From Paraburkholderia polaris (lineage in GTDB: Bacteria; Pseudomonadota; Gammaproteobacteria; Burkholderiales; Burkholderiaceae): a DNA stretch of 64,000 nucleotides. Both the position numbers and the translations under genes were made by a program. Positions 43,484-57,028 of this stretch are shown in pieces. The notes beneath the pieces were generated by a model. It saw only the letters and a program-made list of their open reading frames with translations. It ran no database searches and was not told where the DNA came from. The stretch lies in NCBI RefSeq assembly GCF_012927345.1, contig NZ_JABBGJ010000009.1, forward strand, positions 148,351-212,350, given 5' to 3'. Position 1 is the stretch's first letter; every line of letters starts with the position of its first letter.

Positions 43484-43648
43484 TGGGGCAATCGTGGCCG
43501 GCGGCGTGACGCTGCCGGTCTCATTTGTTGTTTTCCATGCGACGGGAGCGGCGGGACGCGCTCTCGTCGCTGTATTGCTTTGCAGCCGGAAATAAACAGC
43601 GAGGGAAAAGCTCTCGCATATTCGATTCGCATAATTACGTGATCCTAC

Positions 43649-43677
43649 TTTGATAGCGCCGTAAATGGACTATCAAA
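43649..43677. promoter_or_regulatory. inverted repeat upstream of the first response regulator
   Basis: Arms TTTGATAG (43649-43656) and CTATCAAA (43670-43677) are perfect and separated by 13 bp. It lies in the 365-bp spacer 172 bp before the response-regulator start, in otherwise featureless sequence. It could bind one of the NarL-type regulators encoded downstream. Confidence 0.4.
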
Positions 43678-43848
43678 TTGCCTGGCGGTTTCGGAACGCT
43701 CCGATTTTCGCTCGGTTGTAGTGGTGGTTTTATGGCCGCCCCTGGCACGTCATCCCAAGTCGGGAGGTCGTCAAGGCAAGTGTGAAGCGAGTGGGGTTTT
43801 CCCCTGCGCTTACGCCGAATACACCTACAACAACCAAGAGAAATCATA

Positions 43849-44502
43849 GTGAACCTTCGAGTCATTCTGGCAGACGATCATCCTTTCGTTCTGCTTGGCG
43901 TTCGGGCCGCACTGGAAATGCATGCCGGTGTCACCATTGTCGGCGAAGCGGCCACGCCTGGTTCATTGATCAAACTGTTGCAGAGCACGCCATGCGACGT
44001 GCTCGTCACCGACCTGAGGATGCCGGACGCGTCTGGTGCGGTTGAAGACGGCTTGGACCTTGTCAGGCGCATCCGATGTGGGTGGCCATTGTTGCGCATC
44101 GTCGTGATGACAGCTCTGACGAACACTGCGATTCTGCGCGCCATCGTGTCGGACGGTGTAGTCAGTACGCTCAGCAAAATGGAAACAACGGACGAGCTAT
44201 GGCAAGCGATCGAGGCGAGCGGTAAGGGCGAGGTCTACGTCGGCCGCTCCATCATCGAGGCGCTTGCCCAGCCTGGCGACGATGCGTGTGACCTGCCGCC
44301 GGCTTCACGTTTGTCCCGCAGGCAGGTGGAAGTGATAAGAATGTCCGTGCGCGGTCAATCGATCTCCGAGATCGCGGTAGCACTCGGATGTCATCGCCGA
44401 ACCGTCAGCCGTCAAAAACGCGAAGCAATGGCTAAACTCGGCGTCACCAACGATCCCGGTCTCTTTGCTTATGTCCGTGCATATGGAGTTTATGAAAGTT
44501 AA
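43849..44502 (+). CDS. NarL/BvgA-type response regulator 1
   Basis: A 217-residue regulator. The receiver domain (about 1-125) has the acidic pair in ILADDHPF, phospho-acceptor Asp in VLVTDLRMPD (about 54), Thr in VVMTALT and Lys in STLSKMET. The LuxR-type HTH is about 150-205 (LSRRQVEVIRMSVRGQSISE; RRTVSRQKREAMAKLGV). It resembles RcsB/BvgA types. First of three related regulators on this strand, followed by the sensor kinase likely to phosphorylate them. Confidence 0.92.
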   Translation: MNLRVILADDHPFVLLGVRAALEMHAGVTIVGEAATPGSLIKLLQSTPCDVLVTDLRMPDASGAVEDGLDLVRRIRCGWPLLRIVVMTALTNTAILRAIVSDGVVSTLSKMETTDELWQAIEASGKGEVYVGRSIIEALAQPGDDACDLPPASRLSRRQVEVIRMSVRGQSISEIAVALGCHRRTVSRQKREAMAKLGVTNDPGLFAYVRAYGVYES

Positions 44503-44653
44503 ATCGTATAGCTAATCAATTGTTCGAGCAGGCTCATTGCGCTATTTAAGAGCGATCTGATTCTTATCCTCCGAAATATGTTTAATGATCGCCGCAAGGC
44601 CAGTTGCTCCGGAGAGAGCGACAGGAAATCCAGGTACGGGGGAGAAAAAGACG

Positions 44654-45346
44654 ATGAACGACAACGACGAATTAAGCACACCTGTTCGAGCCATCATCGC
44701 GGACGATCATCCACTGGTTTTGTTGGCGATCGAGAATCTGATGGTGAGCTATCCGAATATGCAAATCGTCGGCCGTGCCGCTGACGCCACAGAACTTTTC
44801 AAGGAAGTCGATCGTATTCCATGCGACCTTGTTCTCATGGACCTCTACATGCCGGGCGGCTTCTACGGCGACGGACTGGAAGCCGTCAGGCAGTTCAAGG
44901 TGCGCTATCCCGATGTTGCACTTGTCGTACTCACCATGGAAACCGAAGCTGCCGCGCTTAAAAAGGTCATCGCGCTCGGTGTCGATGGACTGATTAGCAA
45001 ACGTGACCGGATCGATCTGATTCAGGTGGCAATCGTCACGGCGCTGGCTCGCGAGTGCTATCTCGGGCCGGCGGTGCGATCGCTGATTAGCGACGCAACG
45101 ATCGCGCAACGGCTCGATTTCGTCCGGAAAATGTTGTCGCGCCGCGAACTGGAGGTGTTCACGCAATACGCTTCCGGGCTTGGTGTGACGGAGATCGCCG
45201 CGCGCCTCGGGCGCAGTGTCAAGACAATCAGTGCTCAGAAATGTACCGCGATGCGCAAGCTCGCCTTGCACAGTGACGCGGAGCTGTTCCGCTTCGCTGT
45301 CGAGCACGGCGTGATCTCTGAAGATTGCCTGAAAAACCGGCGCTGA
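44654..45346 (+). CDS. NarL/BvgA-type response regulator 2
   Basis: ATG 44654 (MNDNDELSTP) gives 230 residues with GGGGGAGAAAAAGACG upstream; an earlier in-frame ATG at 44585 is less likely. Receiver: IIADDHPLVLL, Asp in LVLMDLYMPGG, Thr in VVLTMET, Lys in LISKRDR. HTH: LSRRELEVFTQYASGLGVTE then VKTISAQKCTAMRKLAL. It is clearly paralogous to the regulators on both sides (for example the shared KTIS-QK--AMRKL). Confidence 0.92.
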   Translation: MNDNDELSTPVRAIIADDHPLVLLAIENLMVSYPNMQIVGRAADATELFKEVDRIPCDLVLMDLYMPGGFYGDGLEAVRQFKVRYPDVALVVLTMETEAAALKKVIALGVDGLISKRDRIDLIQVAIVTALARECYLGPAVRSLISDATIAQRLDFVRKMLSRRELEVFTQYASGLGVTEIAARLGRSVKTISAQKCTAMRKLALHSDAELFRFAVEHGVISEDCLKNRR

Positions 45347-45457
45347 GCCGGCGAGACGTCATGCCGGTCCGGTGGCGTGGCGAACAGACGATGTACTTGG
45401 CACCGCCCGGGGATGCACGTCGCGTGCAGGGAGTGCCAGTCGATAAGACAACAAAAA

Positions 45458-46102
45458 ATGACACAAAAGATCCGCGTCATCGTGGCCGATGATCATGATT
45501 GCGTTCGTGTTGGCGTGACGCGTCTGTTGAAAGGGGCGTCGCACATTGAAATAGTCGGCGAGGCACCCGACACCCGGACGCTGGCCGAATTGCTCGACAC
45601 CTATGCGTGCGACGTCGTCGTGTCGGATATTGGCATGCCGGGCATTGACGGTGCCAGCAACGTCGTGTCGTTCCTGCGCCGCCTGTTGCGGGCCCGGCCT
45701 CATCCCTGCGTCGTCGTACTGACGATGATCTGCCATGCGCACATGCTGTCGGGACTGCTGCACCTCGGTGTGGCCGGAATCGTCGACAAACGCGACACCG
45801 CCGCGTCGCTTATCGATGCTATCGAGGCAGCGTTTGCCGGCGGTGTTTATCTATCGGATCAGGCACGCGCCGCGATAGACACATCCGACGCGCCGCTGCA
45901 GCCGCGCGCAGGCGTGCTGAGCGCACGCGAATGGGAGGTCTTCCAGCTTTATGTGCAAGGTCTGGCAGTCCACGAAATCGCGGCACGTCTGCAGCGCAGT
46001 GGCAAGACCATCAGCACGCAGAAGCGTAGCGCGATGCGCAAGCTCGGTCTCGAGACAGAAAACGACCTCATCGACTATGCGAGACAGATAGGGTTGGCCT
46101 GA
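45458..46102 (+). CDS. NarL/BvgA-type response regulator 3
   Basis: ATG 45458 gives 214 residues (MTQKIRVIVADDHDCVRVGV); the open frame upstream lies in the spacer. Receiver Asp in VVVSDIGMPGI (about 54), Thr in VVLTMIC, Lys in IVDKRDT. HTH: LSAREWEVFQLYVQGLAVHE then GKTISTQKRSAMRKLGL. Closest to regulator 2 in its C-terminal part. A 244-bp spacer separates it from the aquaporin gene. Confidence 0.92.
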   Translation: MTQKIRVIVADDHDCVRVGVTRLLKGASHIEIVGEAPDTRTLAELLDTYACDVVVSDIGMPGIDGASNVVSFLRRLLRARPHPCVVVLTMICHAHMLSGLLHLGVAGIVDKRDTAASLIDAIEAAFAGGVYLSDQARAAIDTSDAPLQPRAGVLSAREWEVFQLYVQGLAVHEIAARLQRSGKTISTQKRSAMRKLGLETENDLIDYARQIGLA

Positions 46103-46346
46103 CAACCGTGTGAGAGAACTGGCCCTCGACGGTCGATGGTTCTTAGGACTTTAAGAGTCTTCTGATTGGTTGGGCGACGTTACCGTTTCATAGTTCTGAA
46201 TTAGCTGAGGCTCGACTTCCAACACCCGCATCACGAAAGCTGTCATTTCGCCATGCTGTGCGCTGCCGAGCCTGGAAAATTCAGGCAGATGTCTAGCGGC
46301 TGGAGTGCGGCGCCGTCTGCCATTTGCACAAATACTCGGAGGCTGG

Positions 46347-47093
46347 ATGGTAGCCCTAGGCAAGCGGTTATTGGTAGAAGGGGTTGGGACGGCGTGGGTG
46401 GTGTTCGTCGGCTGCGGAAGCATTGTGTTGAATACCGGCGCGGTCCAGCAGGGCTACGGTGTGCTCGAGGTGTCACTCGCGTTCGGTCTCGCGCTCGTCA
46501 CGGCGAGCTACGCATTCGGCGCCGTCTCCGGCGCGCACTTCAACCCGGCTGTCACGATCGGCTTTACGGTCGCGCAACGTTTCCCGGTTCGGGATCTGCT
46601 GCCCTACATTGCCGCCCAGATTCTCGGGGCCATCGCAGCCGCTGCGCTGCTCGCTTATGTGGCGAGCGGCCGCCCCGGCTTCGGACTGGCCGCGAGCGAA
46701 TTCGCGGCGAATGGTTTTGGCGACCATTCTCCCGCCGACTATCAACTTCATTCCGCGCTAGTCGTTGAGCTTGTCCTCTCGTTCGCTTTCGTCATGGCGA
46801 GTCTGATGGTGGCCTGCCGGCGAAGCCTGAAGCCGATCGCACCGCTGGTCGCAGGCGCGAGTCTGATGATTGTCTACATGGTGTCGATTCCAGTAACGAA
46901 CGGCTCGATCAATCCCGCTCGCTCCACCGGCCAGGCGTTGTTCGTCGGCGACTGGGCACTCGACCAGCTCTGGCTGTTCTGGGCGGCGCCGTTGTTGGGC
47001 GGCGTCGCCGCCGGCGCGCTGTTTTCATTTCTGTGGGGCAAGTCCGGCCGGTATGCCGCGCCGCTCGCCCGCAAGCACGGCGAAGTCGCGTGA
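46347..47093 (+). CDS. aqpZ: aquaporin Z-like water channel (MIP family)
   Basis: A 248-residue, six-helix MIP channel with both NPA boxes: SGAHFNPAVTIG (about 65-76) and GSINPARSTGQA (about 189-200). The Arg after the second NPA and the surrounding residues fit a water-selective AqpZ. ATG 46347 follows GGAGG closely; an in-frame ATG at 46305 is less likely. It lies between the response regulators and the hybrid kinase, and its stop overlaps a possible GTG start of the kinase, hinting at osmotic or envelope-linked regulation. Confidence 0.88.
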   Translation: MVALGKRLLVEGVGTAWVVFVGCGSIVLNTGAVQQGYGVLEVSLAFGLALVTASYAFGAVSGAHFNPAVTIGFTVAQRFPVRDLLPYIAAQILGAIAAAALLAYVASGRPGFGLAASEFAANGFGDHSPADYQLHSALVVELVLSFAFVMASLMVACRRSLKPIAPLVAGASLMIVYMVSIPVTNGSINPARSTGQALFVGDWALDQLWLFWAAPLLGGVAAGALFSFLWGKSGRYAAPLARKHGEVA

Positions 47094-47125
47094 GCGCCGC
47101 CTGGCTTTATTTTCTGGTGCCCTTC

Positions 47126-51580
<4,455 letters not shown>

Positions 51581-51681
51581 GGTTTCGTCGCCTTGCAGCG
51601 ACGCGGAGCGATAGCGCCCCGCGTCGCCGATCGCATTGGTGCGTGCTTGAGAGTAAATCGGGCGGGCAAAATGCGAGGGCG

Positions 51682-51707
51682 AAAAAAAACGCGGCCGAAG
51701 CCGCGTT
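51682..51707 (-). terminator. terminator of the LysR gene at 51801
   Basis: Stem AACGCGGC (51688-51695) and GCCGCGTT (51700-51707) around CGAA. The eight A before it give a U-run on the minus strand. Confidence 0.8.
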
Positions 51708-51800
51708 AAAGATTTGGAGACATCCCTCGATGAAGGAGTCACTTCTCGCAGTCGGAAGCATAACCGGGACTGCGTAAAAGATTCATCACGAATTGCGCAA

Positions 51801-52736
51801 TTAACTGTTTGTAAATATCGATGAAAGCGTCGCACCGGCTCTGTTTCGAAAATAGTCGACGGTGAACTCGACAAACGAGCGCGTCTTGGCGGACACGTGC
51901 CGACGCCCGGGGTACACCAGCGAGACTTCCTTGTCAGCGCCGTTGATTCGGTAGTCCGGCAGCACCCGCACGAGTGCACCGCTCATCAGATCCGCCGAAA
52001 CATGATTCTCCGGCAGGATGGTAATGCCCATGTCGGCGAGCGCTGCCTGGCGCAACATCACCGCGTTGTTGACCGCGTAGGTGGCCTTCATGTTGACGGT
52101 TGTCTCTATTCCGTTGGCGTCGACGAAACACCATTGCGCGCTGCGAACATTGGCCGACGGTGCCAGAAAAGGGTGCGCAGCAAGTTGTGCCGGGGTGGAC
52201 GGCGTACCCCGCGCGGCGAGGTATGCGGGCGAGGCAACCGCCACCGAGCGGACCTTGAATAAAGCCCGCTTGATCAACGTGCCGCCGCTGACCTGGCCAG
52301 GCACCACGATGCCGACGTCAAACCCCTCTTCGATCAGATCCACCGGCCGGTGCAACAGCGTGACCGAGAGTTTGACTCGGGGGCACTGCAAACGATAACG
52401 CTGCAGCAGCGGCGTTAGCCCAAATAACGAGAATGACGCGACAGCCACGAGTTTCAGCGTGCCGGACGGATCGTTCGCACTTTGGGAGACGCTGGACTCG
52501 ATGGCTTCCAGTTGATCGAGAAGCTGCCGGCAGCCATCGGCATAGGCGAGCCCGGCTTCGGTCAGCGACAGGCTGCGTGTGGTCCGGTTGACGAGCCGCG
52601 TATCGAGGTGCGTCTCGAGTAGGGCGACATAGCGTGTCACCACCGCATTGGAAAGATCCAGACTCGCAGCGGCGCGCCCGAAAGAGCCATTTTCGGCGAC
52701 TTTCAGAAAGACGCGCATGGCCTGCAACTGGTTCAT
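51801..52736 (-). CDS. LysR-family transcriptional regulator (CrgA/DsdC-like group)
   Basis: Met at 52736 (MNQLQAMRVFLKVAENGSFG) gives a normal 311-residue LysR protein; the upstream extension to 52895 is not conserved-looking. wHTH about 1-60, effector domain about 92-295 (GTLKLVAVASFSLFGLTPLL; EEGFDVGIVV). The subgroup often represses a neighbouring oxidoreductase or transporter. Here the divergent neighbour, 500 bp away, is a porin. Confidence 0.9.
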   Translation of the reverse strand: MNQLQAMRVFLKVAENGSFGRAAASLDLSNAVVTRYVALLETHLDTRLVNRTTRSLSLTEAGLAYADGCRQLLDQLEAIESSVSQSANDPSGTLKLVAVASFSLFGLTPLLQRYRLQCPRVKLSVTLLHRPVDLIEEGFDVGIVVPGQVSGGTLIKRALFKVRSVAVASPAYLAARGTPSTPAQLAAHPFLAPSANVRSAQWCFVDANGIETTVNMKATYAVNNAVMLRQAALADMGITILPENHVSADLMSGALVRVLPDYRINGADKEVSLVYPGRRHVSAKTRSFVEFTVDYFRNRAGATLSSIFTNS

Positions 52737-53087
52737 CGTGATAGTGGACTTGAGCGGGGGACGCCGGTGTGTATAGAACTGCCGTGTTCGGTTGAGTGCG
52801 AGGTGAACCCGCACCGAGTGCGACAGGGGTTTTGACGAGAAAACTTTAATGCTGCACGCAAGAGGTGAGCATGGTATTCGCCGCGAAAACTGCACGGCAC
52901 AAGAACCGGCCGAACAGGCATTGAGAGACTTCTGAATGCGGGATGTGGTGAGGCTGCAACGTTTTAATTAGATAAGTATCGCTAAATATAAAAAGAGATA
53001 AATGGACTGCCTTGCGGCTCAAGGCTCGCCGATATTGCCACGTCGATTTTTCGACTAATTCAAAAAATCTTTTGTGCGAAGGCACGT

Positions 53088-53110
53088 GGTGTCCGTGAAA
53101 GTTGGACACC
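53088..53110 (+). repeat. hairpin in the long porin leader
   Basis: GGTGTCC (53088-53094) pairs with GGACACC (53104-53110) around a 9-nt loop, about 130 bp before the porin start. The 502-bp spacer 52737-53238 otherwise shows no gene. It may be a leader stem or operator. Confidence 0.35.
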
Positions 53111-53238
53111 TAAACTCCGCGCTGCAGATCGAGCCGGTATGCGGTGAACGCTCTGGATGCAGCCCGTCCCCAGCCTGCAATCGCACTGTACAAAAAATCG
53201 AGTCGAAGACTCAAAAACCACACGTTATTTGGAACAAC

Positions 53239-54366
53239 ATGAAAAAAATCCTGATTCTCGCCGCGGTCTCCGCGACGTTCGCTAGCGCCGCCAATGCGCA
53301 AAGCAGCGTGACGTTGTACGGCGTCGTCGATGCCGGTTTCACGTACGTGAACAATGAAGTGTCGGCTAGCTATGCGTCGAAGCACGGCGCCTCATATGGC
53401 CTGACGAGTGGCAATCTGTCGGGCAGCCGCTGGGGCCTGCGTGGTCGCGAAGATCTCGGCGGCGGTTACGCGGCAGTCTTCACGTTGGAAAACGGCTTTA
53501 GCGTGGCCAACGGCGCCGCGGCACAAGGTGGCCGCAGCTTCGGCCGCCAGGCGTTCGCGGGTATCTCGAGCGACTACGGCACGGTTACGCTGGGTCGTCA
53601 GTACGACTCCGTGGTCGACTATCTCGGCCCGCTGACGGCGACCGGCAGTTGGGGCGGCACGTACTTCGCCCATCGCGGCGATAACGACAACGCCAACGCG
53701 TCCATGCGGATCAACAATTCGGTGAAGTACCAGAGTGTGAATTACGGCGGCTTCTCGTTCAGCGGCTTGTATGCCTTCTCGAACCAGGCAGGCGCCTTCG
53801 CGAACGATCGCGCCTACAGCGCAGGCATGGGCTATTCGACCGGTGGGCTGAAACTGGCAGCCGGCTACTTGCAGGCTCAAGGTGCAGGCGGTAATTCAAA
53901 CGGTGCGATCCAGGATGGCGCGCCGAACATCGGCGTGGCGGGCGAACGTCAACGGCAGCGCACGTGGGGCGCCGGCGGCAGCTATGCATTCGGCCCGGCA
54001 ACAGTCGGCCTTGTCTATACGCAAAGCCGTTTCGACTTTGTGTACAACGACGCCTCGGTGCGTTACAACAACTACGAAGTCAACGCGCGCTATAACTTGA
54101 CGCCGGCGCTGGCATTCGGCGCGGCTTACACGTACACGCAAGCGTTGCAGCATACGCCTGGCACGTCGAACGGGTCGAGCCACTGGAACCAGTTCGGTCT
54201 GCAGGCTGACTACGCCCTGTCCAAGCGCACTGACCTGTACGCCGAAGGTGTCGCGCATGTCGGCGCGGACGGCAACACGGTCGGCGCGCAAGTGTTCGGT
54301 ACCGACGCACCGTCGTCGAGCAAGAACCAGGTGGTCGTGACGACGGGTATCCGTCACCTCTTCTAA
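53239..54366 (+). CDS. Gram-negative porin (Porin_4, OmpC-like)
   Basis: A 375-residue outer-membrane porin. ATG 53239 gives the signal peptide MKKILILAAVSATFASAANA, followed by QSSVTLYGVVDAGFTYVNN, the standard first strand. Other signatures: GSRWGLRGREDLGGGYAAVFTLENGF, GRQAFAGISSDYGTVTLGRQ, and a terminal aromatic residue (GIRHLF) needed for BAM assembly. Trimeric 16-stranded general-diffusion channel typical of Burkholderiales. Followed by a strong terminator. Confidence 0.95.
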   Translation: MKKILILAAVSATFASAANAQSSVTLYGVVDAGFTYVNNEVSASYASKHGASYGLTSGNLSGSRWGLRGREDLGGGYAAVFTLENGFSVANGAAAQGGRSFGRQAFAGISSDYGTVTLGRQYDSVVDYLGPLTATGSWGGTYFAHRGDNDNANASMRINNSVKYQSVNYGGFSFSGLYAFSNQAGAFANDRAYSAGMGYSTGGLKLAAGYLQAQGAGGNSNGAIQDGAPNIGVAGERQRQRTWGAGGSYAFGPATVGLVYTQSRFDFVYNDASVRYNNYEVNARYNLTPALAFGAAYTYTQALQHTPGTSNGSSHWNQFGLQADYALSKRTDLYAEGVAHVGADGNTVGAQVFGTDAPSSSKNQVVVTTGIRHLF

Positions 54367-54387
54367 AGCATTACTGCGGGAAGAAGA

Positions 54388-54412
54388 AAGCACCGCTCGC
54401 GGTGCTTTTTTC
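54388..54412 (+). terminator. intrinsic terminator of the porin gene
   Basis: Stem AAAGCACCGC (54388-54397) and GCGGTGCTTT (54400-54409), followed by further T; the real loop is probably GCTCGC. Confidence 0.88.
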
Positions 54413-54551
54413 GTTGGCGCGCGCCCGGCGAAGGCAAGCTTGTCATATGGCCCCTGACGCAAACAGGTTCGACGGATTTGCACTAGTATGGGGTTGCTTC
54501 GCGCGTGGCCGAAATGTCGGTGCGGCGGTGCATCAAAGTCCGGAGAAGACC

Positions 54552-54986
54552 ATGATTGCGCTTCGAAAACTGAATTTTGCGGTGGTGGTATGGGCATTGG
54601 CGTCGGGCGTCGCCTTTGCGGATACGGTGGCATTGAAGGCCGATCTTGAGCCGTCGAGCGAAGTGCCGCCGCGCGTGAGTCACGGGCACGGCATGTTGAA
54701 CGCCACGTTCGATACCTCGACCAAGTCCTTGCAATGGACGATCACCTATGAAGGGCTGAGCGGCCCGGCAACCGCCGCACATTTCCACGGCCCCGCGCCG
54801 GTCGGGCAGAACGCCAAGATCCAGGTGCCGATCGGGAAGGACGCGCTTGCGAGTCCGATCAAAGGATCGGCTGCGCTCACCGAACAGCAGGTGACGGACC
54901 TGATGGCGGGGCAGTGGTACTTCAACGTCCATACCGAGCAGAATCCGACCGGCGAGATTCGCGGACAGGTTTTGCCGGCGAACTAG
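54552..54986 (+). CDS. secreted CHRD-domain protein
   Basis: A 144-residue protein with signal peptide (about 1-23, ending GVAFA). A CHRD domain fills the rest: LKADLEPSSEVPPRVSHGHG, LQWTITYEGLSGPATAAHFH, GQWYFNVHTEQNPTGEIRGQV. CHRD domains are beta-rich modules first described in chordin; bacterial roles are unknown. ATG 54552 follows GGAGAAGACC. A terminator follows. Confidence 0.85.
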   Translation: MIALRKLNFAVVVWALASGVAFADTVALKADLEPSSEVPPRVSHGHGMLNATFDTSTKSLQWTITYEGLSGPATAAHFHGPAPVGQNAKIQVPIGKDALASPIKGSAALTEQQVTDLMAGQWYFNVHTEQNPTGEIRGQVLPAN

Positions 54987-54999
54987 GCAGAGGAAAGCC

Positions 55000-55024
55000 G
55001 CGCCCGGTGGTGCGGGCGCTTTTT
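55000..55024 (+). terminator. intrinsic terminator of the CHRD gene
   Basis: Stem GCGCCCG (55000-55006) and CGGGCGC (55013-55019) followed by five T. Confidence 0.78.
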
Positions 55025-55104
55025 CAGGATTAGAAGCCGTCGTCCACCGGCGCGGAGGCGAACGCACGTACCATGGCGGGACACTATCGAAGGAGCGTGT
55101 CCCG

Positions 55105-56076
55105 ATGAGTTGGCAAAGTGCACTCGCGTGCTGGTATCTGCGCAGGCAGTTTCGACCGCAAACCCTCAAGGGCATCAATGTCGAGAAAGCGCGTGCGCTG
55201 ACGGCCAAACGTGCCTGGTCACCGCGCGTGCCAGGCGGCTGGCGTCTGCGCGAATTGTACGGAGCGGGCGATTGGCCGCTGCGGGGTGAGTGGGTCGAGC
55301 GCGCGGACGGCGTATCGACTTCCAGGAACGGCCCGACCGTGCTGTATTGCCACGGCGGCGGCTACTACTTCTGTTCGCCGCTTACGCATCGCTCCCTCGT
55401 ATTCGGCTTGGCCACGCGTGCGAATGTGGCGATCTTTTCCCTCGACTACCGGCTCGCACCGGAGCATCGCTTTCCGGCCGCACTCGACGATGCGGCCGCG
55501 GCATACCGTCAACTGGTCGCGAACGGCACGCCGCCCGAGTCGATCGTGATCGCGGGGGATTCCGCGGGTGGCGGCCTTGCGCTCGCTACGCTAGTCGCCT
55601 TGCGCGACGCCGGCGATCCATTGCCGGCGGGCTGCCTGCTGTTCTCGCCGTGGACCGATCTGGCCGCTACCGGCGCCACCATCCGCACCAACGACGGTCT
55701 CGATCCCATGTTCAGCGGTCCCGCTATTGGGCCCGCAGGCAAGGTTTATCTCGGCGAAACGCCCGCGACGCATCCGTACGCTTCGCCGCTCTATGCCGAC
55801 CTGGAAGGCTTGCCGCCGCTCTTCATCATGGCGGGCAGCACGGAGGTATTGCTTGATGACTCGCAACGCGTTGCCGACAAGGCGCGCGCGGCGGGCGTCG
55901 ACTGCGAATTAGAAGTGTGGAAGAAGATGCCGCACGTCTGGCCATTGTTCACACCGTTCATCCCGGAAGGCGGCCGAGCGCTCGACCGCGCCGCGACATT
56001 CGTGCGACGCGTGACGAGTACAACGAGTGGACGCGGCACGGCCGCTCAGCCATTCAGCGTGACATCGATCGCCTGA
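55105..56076 (+). CDS. alpha/beta hydrolase, hormone-sensitive-lipase (type IV) esterase
   Basis: A 323-residue esterase. Oxyanion-hole motif HGGG in VLYCHGGGYYF (about 82-85), nucleophile Ser in IAGDSAGGGLA (about 152), catalytic Asp near FIMAGSTEVLLDDS, and His in MPHVWPLF (about 274). No clear signal peptide, so cytoplasmic. Hydrolyses short-chain acyl esters; natural substrate unknown. ATG 55105 follows AAGGAG. Its 3' end overlaps the convergent EcsC-family gene by 31 bp. Confidence 0.88.
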   Translation: MSWQSALACWYLRRQFRPQTLKGINVEKARALTAKRAWSPRVPGGWRLRELYGAGDWPLRGEWVERADGVSTSRNGPTVLYCHGGGYYFCSPLTHRSLVFGLATRANVAIFSLDYRLAPEHRFPAALDDAAAAYRQLVANGTPPESIVIAGDSAGGGLALATLVALRDAGDPLPAGCLLFSPWTDLAATGATIRTNDGLDPMFSGPAIGPAGKVYLGETPATHPYASPLYADLEGLPPLFIMAGSTEVLLDDSQRVADKARAAGVDCELEVWKKMPHVWPLFTPFIPEGGRALDRAATFVRRVTSTTSGRGTAAQPFSVTSIA

Positions 56077-56888
56077 TAGGCGGCTTCGACCGTTTCCTGG
56101 CCGTATTGCCGCTCCAGGCGCCGCACGGTGAAGTGGCCGTGCGCGACTTGCTGGAAGTGGTCGATGAACACCGTATTGACCATCGCTCCAAGCACCGCGC
56201 CGATCGCCGGAATCGACTTGGCGGCGATCTGCTCGCTCACCTGCACCGAAAAGCGTGCGGCAATCGTGTTGAGCAGGCGCAGCAATGCCGCGGAGCCATG
56301 CGCGCTGAAGCCTTTCGTCGCGATTTCGGATGACGCCTTCGATACGGCCTGCGCCAGCGCGCCGCGCATGATGAAGTAGCCGAAGTCGGCGTCGTCGTCG
56401 GCTTTCGAGGTGCCGCCCATGCCGAGCACCGTCAGACATTGCAGCTGCGTGTCAATCGAGGTCAGATCCTCGCCCTCGCTGCGCGCGATGTCGCAGATCG
56501 AGCGAAACATCAATGTAGTCGTGACCGGCAGCTCGACGGGCAGCGCGAACAGACCGAATGCGCCGCCGGCCGCGCCGGTGGTCGCCACAGCGAACTTATG
56601 CAGCAGGTTGCTCGGCTTGTCGGGCACGATCAGGGGCGACGCGCCGGCCTGCCGTCCTAGCGTGCGCAGCGCGATCGAGAGGCACTTGCGCAACGCCAGT
56701 TCCGTCGCATCCGTGACCTTTTCGTTGGCAAACGCCGGCATGCGCGAGAGCAGCTTCTCGAGTGGCGAGCCGACAATGCTGGCCAGTTTCATCGCCAGCG
56801 CGGGGCTCTCCAGTTCGTGTTTCGCGCGTCGCAGCGCGCTCAGGTCGTCGTCCGTTAACGATTGTGCTGCGAGCGAACTCGGCTCCAT
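56046..56888 (-). CDS. EcsC family protein
   Basis: ATG 56888 follows GGGAGG and gives 280 residues. EcsC-family signatures: KLASIVGSPLEKLLSRMPA near the N-terminus, a hydrophobic glycine/alanine-rich stretch (TTGAAGGAFGLFALPVELPV), and RSICDIARSEGEDL. Named after Bacillus EcsC, the family has no defined molecular role and may be membrane-associated. The open frame to 56906 adds six residues with a weaker start. Overlaps the esterase on the opposite strand. Confidence 0.82.
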   Translation of the reverse strand: MEPSSLAAQSLTDDDLSALRRAKHELESPALAMKLASIVGSPLEKLLSRMPAFANEKVTDATELALRKCLSIALRTLGRQAGASPLIVPDKPSNLLHKFAVATTGAAGGAFGLFALPVELPVTTTLMFRSICDIARSEGEDLTSIDTQLQCLTVLGMGGTSKADDDADFGYFIMRGALAQAVSKASSEIATKGFSAHGSAALLRLLNTIAARFSVQVSEQIAAKSIPAIGAVLGAMVNTVFIDHFQQVAHGHFTVRRLERQYGQETVEAAYQAIDVTLNG

Positions 56889-56983
56889 GTGCCTCCCTGG
56901 CGTCATGTGTTGTCCATTCTTCAGTCGATTGCCGGTGCGGTGAACCGCCCCGGCGGGTTCCAGCTTAGAGCATCACCTCATGG

Positions 56984-57011
56984 TATGATTCCCAATTGTT
57001 TGACAGGTCAA
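56984..57011 (+). promoter_or_regulatory. promoter and putative MarR operator of the DHA2 exporter
   Basis: TATGAT (56984-56989) is a good -10. Just downstream is a perfect dyad TTGAC-AG-GTCAA (57000-57011), 17 bp before the ATG, a common MarR-type repressor position. The MarR gene in the same operon is the likely ligand-responsive repressor. Confidence 0.45.
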
Positions 57012-57028
57012 CTGTTGCGCTATCAAAA

